A program made the position numbers and the translations under genes. From NCBI RefSeq assembly GCF_015160855.1, contig NZ_CP063373.1:8407001-8471000 (forward strand): DNA of 64,000 nucleotides. Direction: 5' to 3'. A model generated the notes under the pieces. That model ran no database searches. It was not told the origin of the DNA and saw only the letters and a list, made by a program, of their open reading frames with translations. Below are positions 37,478 through 46,585 of this stretch, piece by piece (position 1 is the stretch's first letter; each line of letters opens with the position of its first letter). This DNA is from Streptomyces ferrugineus. Its GTDB lineage: Bacteria; Actinomycetota; Actinomycetes; Streptomycetales; Streptomycetaceae.

Positions 37478-38293
37478 TCAGAAGAGTGTGCCCTCTTCGG
37501 GCCCGTCCAGCTCCTTCAGCAGCTCCGGACCGTTGTTGCGGACGTTGCTGACCAGGGTGGAGACGGGGTAGGCGCGCATCAGTCCGGGCGGTGGCGGGTC
37601 GAGCAGCGTACGCAGGTCGTGGGGGTCCGTGCGGGCCGGGTCGAGCCAGTCGTCCCAGCGGTCCGGGGTCAGCATCAGCGGCATGCGGGGGTGGATCTCG
37701 GCGAGCGTGTGCGGGCCGTCCTCGGGCGCCACGGCCAGCGGGGTCGTCTCGGCCTCCGTGGTGATGACGGAGCAGGTCACCCACCAGGCCTGCGGGTGCT
37801 CGTCCGGCAGCGTCCTGTCCCGCCAGAACTCGTACAGCCCGGCCATCGCGAAGACCGAGCCGTCGGCGGGCAGCACGAAGTAGGGCTGCTTGCGCGGCCG
37901 CTTCCGCTTCCCCTCGACCTCCAGGTCGCGCTCCTGCTTTCCGGTGACCCACTCGTAGTAGCCGTCGGCGGGGATGACGCAGCGCCGGGAGGAGAAGGCC
38001 CGGCGGTACGACGGCCTCTCGTGCACCGTCTCCGCGCGCGCGTTGATCATCTTGAAGGCGCTCTCGGGGGTCTTGGACCAGCTCGGCACCAGCCCCCACT
38101 TCAGCTTGCGCAGCTGCCGGACCGGCTGCGGGTCGTCCGCGTCCTTCAGGGGACGGTCGAGGACGACGTGGACCTCCTTCGTCGGGGCCACGTTGTAGTC
38201 CGGTTCGAGGGTCTCCTCGGGCTCCCACTTCTCTATCTCGAAGATTCCCGCGAGGTCCTCGGGCCCGCGACTGGCCGCATACCGTCCGCACAT
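37478..38293 (-). CDS. SRAP-family abasic-site protein (YedK/HMCES-like)
   Basis: A 271-residue SRAP protein. The catalytic Cys2 (MCGRYA after removal of Met), the asparagine of YNVAPT (near 34-38), YYEWV (near 111-115) with the active-site glutamate, and IHPRMP (near 199-204) with the histidine are all present. These proteins form a thiazolidine crosslink with abasic sites in single-stranded DNA and shield them during replication. It is 1 base upstream of the hydrolase gene. It marks the last recognisable core gene before the biosynthetic cluster. Confidence 0.93.
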   Translation of the reverse strand: MCGRYAASRGPEDLAGIFEIEKWEPEETLEPDYNVAPTKEVHVVLDRPLKDADDPQPVRQLRKLKWGLVPSWSKTPESAFKMINARAETVHERPSYRRAFSSRRCVIPADGYYEWVTGKQERDLEVEGKRKRPRKQPYFVLPADGSVFAMAGLYEFWRDRTLPDEHPQAWWVTCSVITTEAETTPLAVAPEDGPHTLAEIHPRMPLMLTPDRWDDWLDPARTDPHDLRTLLDPPPPGLMRAYPVSTLVSNVRNNGPELLKELDGPEEGTLF

Positions 38294-38386
38294 CTGAAGC
38301 CATCCCTCCCGCCTGCTGTCGTGGCGAACCAGTGTCGCAGGTCGTGCGGCGCCCCCTGGTGGACCCGGGCGCCGTCCGGCCCGGCC

Positions 38387-38893
38387 TCAGCCCGCCGTCT
38401 GTGCCGACGCCGGGGGCTCGACGGGGGTGTCGCGGTGGATGACCCGCGACCGGGTCAGCAGCCGGCCGTCGCGTCGTACCAGGACGTCCTCCACGGTGAA
38501 GGTGGGCTGGAAGGACACCTTGCCGTCGCGGTCCGTCTGGGTGACCAGGGTGTAGTACGAGACCCGCAGGGTGTCCTCGTCCGCGGGGTCGGTCTCGATC
38601 AGCAGGTGGTCGAACCAGTGCCGTACGGCGATGTCGCGGTAGCGCGGCAGGTTGGCCCGCATCCCGGCGATCATCTCCGCACGCCCCCGCTGCCGTTGGC
38701 CCCCGGCGTGGACGACCTCGCCGTCCTCGGTGAACGTGTCGGCGAACCCGGCGATGTCCAGGGCGTCGACCCGGCGCATCTGCCGTGCGTAGAACGTCTG
38801 CACCTCGGCGTAGAGGTCCCCGGACACGGGCTGCGGCAGCGTCCGGACCCCTCCGGCCACCGCGGCGCTGTCCGTACCGACCGACTCCGACAT
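38387..38893 (-). CDS. SnoaL-like (NTF2-fold) protein of the polyketide cluster
   Basis: A 168-residue protein of the NTF2/SnoaL fold, with an N-terminal helix pair (EVQTFYARQMRRVDALDIAG), FADTFTEDGEVVHAGG and a C-terminal sheet ending in a basic strand (LLTRSRVIHRD). In type II polyketide clusters such proteins act as ring cyclases, hydroxylase partners or hydratases; the exact role is not clear from sequence. ATG 38893 has a GAAGGGAG ribosome binding site. It is the last gene of the leftward PKS operon, 97 bases after the acyltransferase gene, and I take it as the left border of the cluster. Confidence 0.7.
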   Translation of the reverse strand: MSESVGTDSAAVAGGVRTLPQPVSGDLYAEVQTFYARQMRRVDALDIAGFADTFTEDGEVVHAGGQRQRGRAEMIAGMRANLPRYRDIAVRHWFDHLLIETDPADEDTLRVSYYTLVTQTDRDGKVSFQPTFTVEDVLVRRDGRLLTRSRVIHRDTPVEPPASAQTAG

Positions 38894-38990
38894 GGCAACT
38901 CCCTTCACGAGGACCGCTCCTGTGGGTCCCTCTCGGCGGTTCACACTGCCGTGCACCGGTGCAGCACCACTGGTGGACGGCTCGACCGGG

Positions 38991-40784
38991 TCATGAGGAC
39001 GTGCTCGCCAAGGCGCGGGCCAAGGGCGCGCCCGCGGTGGGCCGTGCCGGGACGGCGGACCAGGTCCAGAGGCGGGAGACGGCCTCGGCGTTCGGGGCGT
39101 GACCCTCCGTCCAGAGGCGGGCCACCGCGTTCAGGGTGGACTGGCGGTCCGCCACCGGCGTGCCCGGGCGGGCCGGGAGGAGGGCCAGCGCGGCGCTGGC
39201 GCCCAGCCGGACCGCGCGGTGGCGGCGGGCGAACGCCGTCAGGGTCTGGCGCGGTCCCGCCTCCACCAGCAGGACGTCCTCGGCCGCGAGCAGTTCGTCC
39301 AGCGCGGGCAGGAAGTGGACGGTGTCCGTGACCTGCCGGGCCCAGAACCGGGGGCTGCGCGCGTCCTCCGGGCTCATCAGGCCGCCCGTGTAGCCCGAGT
39401 ACAGCGCGAGGGACGGCTCGCGGAACGGGATGCCCGCGTACCGCGCCTCCAGCGCGTCGGAGGCCGGTGCCATCGCCGGTGAGTGGAACGGGCTGGTCGC
39501 CGGGACGGTGACCACGGTGAAGCCGTCCGCCCGCAGCCGGGCCTCGACGTCGGCCAGGGGCCGCGCCGAACCGGCCAGCATGACCTGCTGGTTGGCGTTG
39601 ACCGCGGCGATCGCCACGTCGGCTCCGAGGTACGGACGCAGCCGTTCCTCGCTCGCCGCGACCGCCAGCATGCCGCCGGGCGGGATCTTCACGGCCTCGC
39701 GCACACGGGCCATGACCATCCGGACGGCGTCCGGCAGGGGCATCACCCCGGCGAGGGTCGCCGCGACCAGCTCGCCGGCGCTGTGGCCGAGCAGGGCCAC
39801 CGGACGTACGCCCCAGCTGAGGACCATCCGGCCGAGGGCGTAGTCGACCGCGAACAGCAGCGGCTGTGCCCGGCGGACGTCGTCGATGTCGATCGCGGGG
39901 GCCGTGTCGGTCAGCCAGTCGGCGACGATCGCGGGCCCCTCGGGGCCCATGTGCGAGACCACCGCGTCGACGGCCGCCGTGAAGACCGGTTCGCGCCCGT
40001 ACAGACCGGCCGCCATGGCGTGGTGCTGCGAGCCCTGGCCGGGGAAGAGCAGGGCCACCGGGCGGGGCCGGGAGGCGGTGACGGCCGTGGCCTTGCGCAC
40101 GGCGCCGTCGGCCAGCCGCGCGACCGCGACGGCCGCGCCCCGCACCGGGCCGGGGGCCGTACCGCACGGAACCGCCGTCGGCAGGGACGGGAACGCCTCG
40201 CAGTGCAGGCTGCCGATCAGGGGCAGGAGTTCGCCGCGCACCCGGGTCTCGTCGGCCTCGTCCCGGCCCGACCACAGCAGCAGCCGGTGCCGGTCGGGGC
40301 CGGTGTCGCGCCGGCCGTGCCGCAGGGGGCGCAGCGGAGGTGTCGCGTCCTGGTCGCCGGCGTCCGCGAGGTCGACGACGCCGAGGACGGGATCGCCGTC
40401 CGCGACCGCCTCGGCGGCGCGCTTGACCGCGTACACGCTGATGGTGTCCGGGGCGGGTTCGCCGAACCCGGCGACCAGCGCGAAGTCGACCGTTCCGGCG
40501 AGGAGCTCGCGGTGGGCCAGGCGCAGGGCGCGGCCGGGTGTGGCGGCCGAGCGGACCGGGAAGGACTCGTGCTCCGCCGGGAGCGGCGGGTCCTGGACGG
40601 CGGCGCCGATGTAGACGACGGTGCGGACGGGCAGTTCGTGCGGCGGGCGCCCGAAGGCGCGCAGCACCGCCGAGACCGCGGCGGGCGAGGCGGCGGTCTG
40701 CGGGCCCTGCGGGCGGTCCGGGACCGCGGGGCCGGGACTGACGACCAGCCTGCGGACCACCGCGCTGTGTTCGGTCAGCGGCAT
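38991..40784 (-). CDS. Acyltransferase with a ketosynthase-remnant N-terminus
   Basis: A 597-residue protein. Residues 240-560 are a complete malonyl-CoA:ACP-type acyltransferase domain (LFPGQGSQHHAMAAGLYGRE near 246-265; catalytic GHSAGE at 333-338 with S335; TSPFHSPAM near 430). The first 230 residues resemble the middle of a ketosynthase with a KS-AT linker (FALVAGFGE, RAAEAVADGDPVLGVV, RHRLLLWSGRDEAD) but lack the active-site Cys and His motifs. It probably loads an acyl group on the cluster ACP, as free acyltransferases do in propionyl- or alkylacyl-primed type II systems. It follows the ACP gene by 98 bases. Confidence 0.82.
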   Translation of the reverse strand: MPLTEHSAVVRRLVVSPGPAVPDRPQGPQTAASPAAVSAVLRAFGRPPHELPVRTVVYIGAAVQDPPLPAEHESFPVRSAATPGRALRLAHRELLAGTVDFALVAGFGEPAPDTISVYAVKRAAEAVADGDPVLGVVDLADAGDQDATPPLRPLRHGRRDTGPDRHRLLLWSGRDEADETRVRGELLPLIGSLHCEAFPSLPTAVPCGTAPGPVRGAAVAVARLADGAVRKATAVTASRPRPVALLFPGQGSQHHAMAAGLYGREPVFTAAVDAVVSHMGPEGPAIVADWLTDTAPAIDIDDVRRAQPLLFAVDYALGRMVLSWGVRPVALLGHSAGELVAATLAGVMPLPDAVRMVMARVREAVKIPPGGMLAVAASEERLRPYLGADVAIAAVNANQQVMLAGSARPLADVEARLRADGFTVVTVPATSPFHSPAMAPASDALEARYAGIPFREPSLALYSGYTGGLMSPEDARSPRFWARQVTDTVHFLPALDELLAAEDVLLVEAGPRQTLTAFARRHRAVRLGASAALALLPARPGTPVADRQSTLNAVARLWTEGHAPNAEAVSRLWTWSAVPARPTAGAPLARALASTSS

Positions 40785-40882
40785 GGTTCCCTCCTCAGCG
40801 GTACGGATGGGTCGGGGTGGGGGGAACGGACGCCCCGTCCGACGGGGGATGGGAGACGGGGCGTCCGCGTCGGGGGGCCGGC

Positions 40883-41161
40883 TCAGGCGGCTGCCGGGGT
40901 GTCGCCGGCGTTGATGAGCGCGAGCAGCATGCCCGGGGTCTCGGCGTCGACGACGGCGTCGTCCGGGATCACGATCCCGTACTCGCGCTGTATCTGGCCG
41001 ATGACCTGCAAGAGGGCGAGCGAGTCGTAGCCGAGCTCGATGAAGGGGGTGTCGATGACGTCGCCGTCCAGGTCGACGCCCTCCTCCTCGCCCGCGCTCT
41101 CGCGCAGCATGCGGGTCAGGTCGGCGAGGGTGACGGTGATGGTCTCGGTGGTGGCGGTCAT
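40883..41161 (-). CDS. Type II polyketide acyl carrier protein
   Basis: A 92-residue ACP with the phosphopantetheine attachment motif LGYDSLAL (S47), acidic helices and the usual length for type II polyketide ACPs. It holds the growing chain for the ketosynthase/chain-length factor pair encoded just upstream. ATG 41161 is preceded by GAGAGGA. The downstream genes are the acyltransferase and the SnoaL-like protein. The phosphopantetheinyl transferase at 51535-52374 could activate it. Confidence 0.92.
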   Translation of the reverse strand: MTATTETITVTLADLTRMLRESAGEEEGVDLDGDVIDTPFIELGYDSLALLQVIGQIQREYGIVIPDDAVVDAETPGMLLALINAGDTPAAA

Positions 41162-41265
41162 GGTGGATGGCGTCCTCTCGTTCGGGTCGTGTTCTCGGTG
41201 GATGTCGGGGTCGGACGGTGCGAAGGCGCCGGGCCGCCCGTGGCTCCGGGGCGGCTGCCGGTCCG

Positions 41266-42525
41266 TCAGGAAGGGCGGCGCACGACCAGGGCCGCGTTGA
41301 AGCCGCCGTGTCCGCAGGCCAGCACCAGGGCGTTGCGCAGCGGTGCCTGCCGGGCCTCGGTGACCAGGTCGATCGCGTAACCGGGGTCCGCCGCGCCGAC
41401 GTTGACGGTCGGCGGGACGACGCCGTCGCGCAGCGACAGCAGGGCGGTGGCCACGTCCAGGGCCGCTCCGCCGGCCAGCAGCCGGCCGGTCATGGTCTTG
41501 GGCGCGGTCACGGGCACCGCGCGCGGGCCGAAGACCGCGGCCAGGGCCTCGGCTTCGGCGCGGTCCGCGGCGGGCACGCCGGCGGCGTCGGCGAAGACGA
41601 CGTCGATGTCGCCCGGCACGAGCCCCGCGTCCGCGAGGGCGTTGTCGACGGCCCTGCGCAGGGCCGTGGGCCGGCCGCCGCCGGGCGCGGGGTCCAAGGT
41701 GGCCGCGTAGCCCGCGATCTCCCCGTAGACGTGGGCGACTCCCCGCTTGCGCGCGGCGTCCGCGTCCTCGGTGACCAGGATCGCGCCCCCCTCGCCGGGC
41801 ACGTAGCCGCCCGCCTGCGTCGAGAACGGCAGAAACGCGCGGGCCGGGTCGTCGCTCGTGCTCATCAGGCCGGAGGCGATCTGCGGCACCCAGCCCCAGG
41901 GGCAGACGGCCGCGTCGACACCGCCGGTGATGACGACGGGGAAGCCCTTGCGGATGTGCCGGCGCGCCTGGCCGACGGCGTCGATGCCGCCCGCCTGTTC
42001 GGTGAGCAGGACCCCGCTGGGGCCGCGCAGCTTGTGCCGGATGGAGATCTGGCCGGTGTTGACGGCGTAGAACCAGGCGAAGGACTGGTACGCGCTGACG
42101 TACTCCTTGCCCTTGCTCCACAGGTTCTGCAGCTCGCGCTGGCCGAACTCGACGGCGCCGCCGGACGCGGAGGTGACCACGCCGACCCCGTACTCCGGGA
42201 GTTCGCGGGGGTCCATCCCGGCGTCCCGCAGCGCCCAGTCGGCCGCGGTGAGGGCGAGCCGGGTCATGTGGTCGGTCTGGGGCATCAGTCGGCTGGGGAT
42301 GTGCTCCTCGGCGACGTAGTCCGTGACCTCCCCGGCGAGCCGCGACGGGTACGCGGAGGCGTCGAAGCGGGTCACCGGGCCGATCCCCGACTCGCCTGCC
42401 AGGGTGGCCCTCCAGTACTCCTGAGTGCCCAGGCCGTTGGGCGCGGTGATGCCCAGGCCGGTCACGACGGTGGTGGCGGTGCGCGTCCCGTCGGCCGGGC
42501 GGGCGAGTACGGCGGTGCTGCTCAT
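41266..42525 (-). CDS. Ketosynthase chain-length factor (KS-beta)
   Basis: A 419-residue KAS-fold protein in which the active-site cysteine is replaced by glutamine (LLTEQAGGID, Q177), the hallmark of chain-length factors. It pairs with KS-alpha to prime and set chain length. The N-terminus carries about 18 extra residues (MSSTAVLARPADGTRTAT) before VVTGLG. ATG 42525 overlaps the KS-alpha stop (ATGA), ensuring equal amounts of both subunits. Which chain length it sets cannot be told by eye. Confidence 0.93.
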   Translation of the reverse strand: MSSTAVLARPADGTRTATTVVTGLGITAPNGLGTQEYWRATLAGESGIGPVTRFDASAYPSRLAGEVTDYVAEEHIPSRLMPQTDHMTRLALTAADWALRDAGMDPRELPEYGVGVVTSASGGAVEFGQRELQNLWSKGKEYVSAYQSFAWFYAVNTGQISIRHKLRGPSGVLLTEQAGGIDAVGQARRHIRKGFPVVITGGVDAAVCPWGWVPQIASGLMSTSDDPARAFLPFSTQAGGYVPGEGGAILVTEDADAARKRGVAHVYGEIAGYAATLDPAPGGGRPTALRRAVDNALADAGLVPGDIDVVFADAAGVPAADRAEAEALAAVFGPRAVPVTAPKTMTGRLLAGGAALDVATALLSLRDGVVPPTVNVGAADPGYAIDLVTEARQAPLRNALVLACGHGGFNAALVVRRPS

Positions 42526-43790
42526 GCGGCGGGGCTCCTCTCCGGTCGGGCGAGCACCATGGCGCTCTGGAAGCCGCCGAAGCCGCTGCCGACGCTCAGG
42601 ACCACGTCGGTCTCCTTCTCGCGGGCGGTCAGCGGGATGTAGTCGAGGTCGAGCTCCGGGTCGGGCTCGTGGAGGTTGGCGGTGGGCGGCAGCACACCGT
42701 GCTCCATGGCGAGGGCGCACGCCGCTATCTCCAGCGAGCCGATCGCGCCGAGCGAGTGCCCGATCATCGACTTGATGGAGCTGACCGGGGTCCGGTACGC
42801 GTGCTCTCCGAGGCTCCGCTTGAAGGCGCCCGTCTCGTGGCGGTCGTTCATCTTGGTGCCCGAGCCGTGGGCGTTGACGTAGTCGACGGTGTCCGGGGCG
42901 AGGCGGGCCTCGTCCAGGGCCGCGTCGATCGCCTCGGCCATCTCGCGCCCGTCGGGCTTGAGCCCAGTCATGTGGAAGGCGTTGCAGCGGGAGGCGAATC
43001 CGGCGATCTCGGCGTAGATGTGCGCGCCGCGCCGGCGGGCGCTCTGCAGCTCCTCCAGGACCAGGATCGCCGCGCCCTCCCCGAGGACCAGGCCGCTGCG
43101 GGTCCGGTCGAAGGGGCGGCAGGCGCTCTCCGGGGTGTCGTTGCGCGGGGTGGTGGCGTGGATGGCGTCGAAGCAGGCCGAGGTGATCGGCGAGATCGGG
43201 GCCTCGGTGGCGCCGGCGATCATCACGTCGGCGGTGCCCTCGCGGATCAGGTCCACGGCGTGGCCGAGGGAGTCGAGGCCGGAGGTGCAGCCGGTGGAGA
43301 CCACCGCGGCGGGGCCCTCGGCGCCCGCCGCCCGGCCCACCTCGGCGGCCATCGAGCTGGGCACGAAGTGCCGGTAGAGCTCGGGGACCGCGTAGGTGTG
43401 GTCGACGTTCCACAGGCGTCCGCCGTCGCTGACGACGGCGTACTCGCGCTCCAGGCTCGTGGTGCAGCCGACGGCGCTGCCGAGCGAGGTGCCGATGCGG
43501 CCCGGGTCGATGGCGCAGACGTCGAGCCCGCTGTCGGCGAGGGCCTCGCGGGTGGAGACCACGGCGAACTGGGCGGCCCGGTCGAGGCGGCGGATCTCGT
43601 GCGGTGTCAGGCCCGCGCCGACCGGGTCGAAGTCGCACTCGGCGGCGACCCGGGACCGGAAGGGCGAGGGGTCGTAGAAGCTGATCGTGCGGGTGGCGGT
43701 CCGGCCCGCGGTGAGCAGGTCCCAGTACTCCTTGACACCGACCCCGCCGGGGGCCACGACGCCCAGTCCGGTGATGGCGACTCTGCGCAT
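42522..43790 (-). CDS. Type II polyketide ketosynthase KS-alpha
   Basis: A 422-residue ketosynthase with the catalytic triad C168 (STGCTSGLDSLG), H308 (VNAHGSGTKMND) and H345 (SMIGHSLGAIGS). The CTSGLDS sequence is typical of aromatic-polyketide KS-alpha subunits rather than FabF. With the chain-length factor it condenses malonyl units into a poly-beta-ketone chain. It is the first gene after a 302-base gap containing tandem TGACGTGTCA repeats, so it probably heads the KS-CLF-ACP-acyltransferase-SnoaL operon. Confidence 0.95.
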   Translation of the reverse strand: MRRVAITGLGVVAPGGVGVKEYWDLLTAGRTATRTISFYDPSPFRSRVAAECDFDPVGAGLTPHEIRRLDRAAQFAVVSTREALADSGLDVCAIDPGRIGTSLGSAVGCTTSLEREYAVVSDGGRLWNVDHTYAVPELYRHFVPSSMAAEVGRAAGAEGPAAVVSTGCTSGLDSLGHAVDLIREGTADVMIAGATEAPISPITSACFDAIHATTPRNDTPESACRPFDRTRSGLVLGEGAAILVLEELQSARRRGAHIYAEIAGFASRCNAFHMTGLKPDGREMAEAIDAALDEARLAPDTVDYVNAHGSGTKMNDRHETGAFKRSLGEHAYRTPVSSIKSMIGHSLGAIGSLEIAACALAMEHGVLPPTANLHEPDPELDLDYIPLTAREKETDVVLSVGSGFGGFQSAMVLARPERSPAA

Positions 43791-44092
43791 GGCCTACCTG
43801 ACCTTCGACGCGGCCGGGTGCCGCGAGGTGCACCAGCCGGATGGAACTGTGGGGGTCACTGTCGATCCCTTCGTCCGTGTCACTGATGACGTGTCAATGA
43901 CGTGTCACTGATGACGTGTCACTGCTGAATCGGTGCGGCGGCCGGGGCGGTTCAGGGTCGAATCCTCCGCGCCCCGGCCGGCCGGACCGGTCGGCCGCCC
44001 GCTCGTGGCGTGCCGCCGTTTCCGGTTCCGCCATGGAACGTCCGAGCCCTCGACCGGCACTCGCGTGGCCGTGGACCTGCCGCGACGCGGCG
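43791..44092. promoter_or_regulatory. Promoter gap upstream of KS-alpha
   Basis: This 302-base gap holds no supported gene. It carries the tandem repeat cluster at 43876-43921 and otherwise G+C-rich sequence. It separates the carboxylase gene from the ketosynthase operon, both leftward, so it should contain the KS-alpha promoter. Confidence 0.6.
43876..43921. repeat. Tandem repeats (putative activator site) before KS-alpha
   Basis: Four copies of CGTGTCA start at 43876, 43890, 43901 and 43915, with spacings of 14, 11 and 14 bases; three of them sit in the pseudo-palindrome TGACGTGTCA. The whole is a 25-base unit occurring twice. It lies 86-131 bases upstream of the KS-alpha start. Repeats at 11-base spacing are typical of SARP sites, but the 14-base steps are not. 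Confidence 0.65.
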
Positions 44093-45709
44093 TCACGTGG
44101 GCAGGTTGCCGTGCTTGCGGGCGGGCACCACGGCGCGCTTGGTGCGCAGTACGGCCAGCGACTCGCACAGCACGCGGCGGGTGTCCGCGGGGTCGATGAC
44201 GTCGTCCACCAGGCCGCGTTCGGCCGCGTAGTACGGATGCATCAGCTCCGTGCGGTACTCCTCGATCCGCTGCCGGCGCAGGGCCTCGGGGTCGTCGGAG
44301 GCGGCGATCTCGCGCCGGAAGATGACGTTCGCCGCGCCCTCCGCGCCCATGACGGCGATCTCGTTCGTGGGCCAGGCGAAGGACAGGTCGGCGCCGATGG
44401 AACGGGAGTCCATGACGATGTACGCGCCGCCGTACGCCTTGCGCAGCACGAGGGAGATGCGGGGCACGGTGGCGTTGCAGTACGCGTACAGCAGCTTGGC
44501 GCCGTGCCGGATGATGCCGTCGTGCTCCTGGTCGACGCCGGGCAGGAAGCCGGGGACGTCGACGAGGGTGACCAGCGGGATGTTGAAGGCGTCGCAGGTG
44601 GAGACGTGCCGGGCGGCCTTCTCGGACGCCTGGATGTCGAGGACGCCGGCGAGGGCGGCCGGCTGGTTGGCGACGATGCCCACGGTGTGGCCGTCGAGCC
44701 GGGCGAACGCGCAGACCACGTTGGGGGCCCAGCCCTCGTGGATCTCGAACACCTCGCCGTCGTCGACGATCTCCTCTATGACGGCGCGGATGTCGTAGGA
44801 GCGGCCCGGCTCGGCGGGGACCAGGTCCAGCAGGGCGTCGGTGCCGCGGTCCGGGGGGTCGTCGGTGGGGGCGGCCGGCGGCATCTCCCGGTTGTTGGAC
44901 GGCAGCAGCGCCAGCAGGTACCGCACGTCGTCCAGGCACGCCTCCTCGTCGTCGTGGGCGAAGTGGCAGACACCGGAGGCGGTGGCGTGGACGTCGGCCC
45001 CGCCGAGCCCGTTGTGGGTGATCCGCTCGCCGGTGACCGCCTGCACGACGTCGGGCCCGGTGATGAACATCTGCGCGGTGTCGCGGACCATGAACACGTA
45101 GTCGGTGAGGGCCGGCGAGTAGGCCGCGCCGCCCGCACAGGGTCCGAGCATCACGCTGATCTGCGGGATCACCCCGGAGGCGGCCACGTTGCGGCGGAAG
45201 ATGCCGCCGTAGCCGGCGAGCGCGGTGACGCCCTCCTGGATGCGCGCGCCCGCGCCGTCGTTGAGGCTGACGAGCGGGGCTCCGGCCGATTCCGCCAGGT
45301 CCATGACCTTGTGCACCTTGGCGGCGTGGGCCTCGCCGAGGGCGCCCGCGAAGACGCGGAAGTCGTGGGCGTAGGCGAACACGGTCCGGCCGTGGACCAG
45401 GCCCCAGCCGATGACCACGCCGTCGCCGTGCGGCTTGCGGTCCTCAAGGCCGAAGCCGGTGGCGCGGTGCCGGCGCAGCGGTTCGATCTCGGTGAACGTG
45501 CCCTCGTCGAACAGGAGCTGGAGCCGCTCGTGCGCGGTGAGCTTGTTCTTCTCGTGCTGGCGCCGGGTGGCGGCGGGGTCGGGGCCGCGGCCCACCTCCT
45601 CCTTCAGCCGGCGCAGTTCCCCGGTGGCCTGGCGCAGGTCGGGCGGTGGCGGCGCGGTGGCGGCGGGCGGGGCCTGAGGGGTGACCGTGAGGTCGTCGAG
45701 GATCGTCAT
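44093..45709 (-). CDS. Acyl-CoA carboxylase beta subunit (acetyl-CoA type)
   Basis: A 538-residue carboxyltransferase of the AccB/PccB family. Conserved parts include GGAAYSPALTDYVFMV, the second half VDVPGFLPGVDQEHDGIIRH and AYGGAYIVMDSRSIGADL. The last contains Ile where propionyl-CoA-selective PccB has Asp (AYDVM); Ile at that point is the AccB form, which accepts acetyl-CoA. It should supply malonyl-CoA for the polyketide. The biotin-carrying alpha subunit is not in the window; an epsilon subunit is encoded at 57201-57413. It follows the SARP gene by 69 bases. Confidence 0.9.
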   Translation of the reverse strand: MTILDDLTVTPQAPPAATAPPPPDLRQATGELRRLKEEVGRGPDPAATRRQHEKNKLTAHERLQLLFDEGTFTEIEPLRRHRATGFGLEDRKPHGDGVVIGWGLVHGRTVFAYAHDFRVFAGALGEAHAAKVHKVMDLAESAGAPLVSLNDGAGARIQEGVTALAGYGGIFRRNVAASGVIPQISVMLGPCAGGAAYSPALTDYVFMVRDTAQMFITGPDVVQAVTGERITHNGLGGADVHATASGVCHFAHDDEEACLDDVRYLLALLPSNNREMPPAAPTDDPPDRGTDALLDLVPAEPGRSYDIRAVIEEIVDDGEVFEIHEGWAPNVVCAFARLDGHTVGIVANQPAALAGVLDIQASEKAARHVSTCDAFNIPLVTLVDVPGFLPGVDQEHDGIIRHGAKLLYAYCNATVPRISLVLRKAYGGAYIVMDSRSIGADLSFAWPTNEIAVMGAEGAANVIFRREIAASDDPEALRRQRIEEYRTELMHPYYAAERGLVDDVIDPADTRRVLCESLAVLRTKRAVVPARKHGNLPT

Positions 45710-45778
45710 CGGCCGAACGTAGGAACGCCGGCTCGAGACGCGCTGGACTTCCGGCGGCCCTGGTGCGGTGCCGGGCCG

Positions 45779-46585
45779 TCAGCCCAGGGCCCGTACCTCG
45801 CGGTCGTCGGCCAGGTCCAGTTCGGGATCGGCGTTGAGCACGCCCTGGTGCAGCCGCTGGAGCCGCGGTGACGGTTCGAGGCCGAGTTCCTCGATGAGGG
45901 TGGTGCGCAGCCGCTGGTACGCCTCCAGGGCGCGCCACGCGCTGCCCGACCGGTGCAGGGCTGTCATGAGCTGTGCGCAGAAGTTCTCGTGCATCGGATG
46001 CTTGGCGACCAGGACCCGCAGCTCGGGCACGATCTCGGAGTGCCGGCCCAGCTTCAGGTCGGCGCCGATGCGCCGCTCCAGCGTGGCCATCCGGTCCTCC
46101 TCCAGCCGCAGCACCTCCAGTTCCAGCACCCCGCCGACGCGTACGTCCACCAGGGCGGGGCCGCGCCAGATGCCGAGGGCGCGGCCGAGGAGGTCGGAGG
46201 CGGCGCGGTGGTCGCCGGCCTCGTGGGCGGCGCGCCCGGCGGCGGCGATGCGGTCGAACTCCTGCACGTCGACCTGCCCGGGACGGATCTGGAGCAGATA
46301 GCCGCCGTGCTGGGTGACGAGGACGTCCTTGGCCTCCTGGAGCGGGTCGCCGTCGAGCGCGGCGGCGATCTTGCGCCGGAGTTGGAGGATGTACGTCTGG
46401 AGGGTCGTCGCGGCGCTGCGCGGGATGTCCTCCCCCCAGATCTCCTCCATCAGCGTCGGCACGGTCACGACCCGGTCGGCCTGCAGTGCGAGCAGAGCGA
46501 GGATCTGGCGCGGCTTCGCCGCCGTGGGCACGACGCAGACGCCGTGCTTCCGGGCGGTGAGTGGGCCCAGCACTTGGATGTCCAT
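45779..46585 (-). CDS. SARP-family pathway activator
   Basis: A 268-residue Streptomyces antibiotic regulatory protein. An OmpR-like winged helix spans about 1-100 (AAKPRQILALLALQADRVVT, TTLQTYILQLRRKI, GGYLLQI) and a bacterial transcriptional activation domain follows (DRIAAAGRAAHEAGDHRAAS and the helical repeats to 250). SARPs bind direct repeats at 11-base spacing overlapping the -35 region and recruit RNA polymerase to biosynthetic genes. Candidate sites are seen at 59142-59158 and 61970-62002. It is divergent from the small precursor-like gene. Confidence 0.93.
   Translation of the reverse strand: MDIQVLGPLTARKHGVCVVPTAAKPRQILALLALQADRVVTVPTLMEEIWGEDIPRSAATTLQTYILQLRRKIAAALDGDPLQEAKDVLVTQHGGYLLQIRPGQVDVQEFDRIAAAGRAAHEAGDHRAASDLLGRALGIWRGPALVDVRVGGVLELEVLRLEEDRMATLERRIGADLKLGRHSEIVPELRVLVAKHPMHENFCAQLMTALHRSGSAWRALEAYQRLRTTLIEELGLEPSPRLQRLHQGVLNADPELDLADDREVRALG

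Noticed and set aside
43687..43911. Rightward open frame covering the tandem repeats before KS-alpha
   Set aside because: It starts inside the KS-alpha gene on the other strand and its sequence over the repeats is simply the repeat translated; no coding bias.
44093..45709. Propionyl-CoA carboxylase (methylmalonyl-CoA supply)
   Set aside because: The residue that is Asp in PccB is Ile here (AYIVMD), and the surrounding sequence is of the AccB type.
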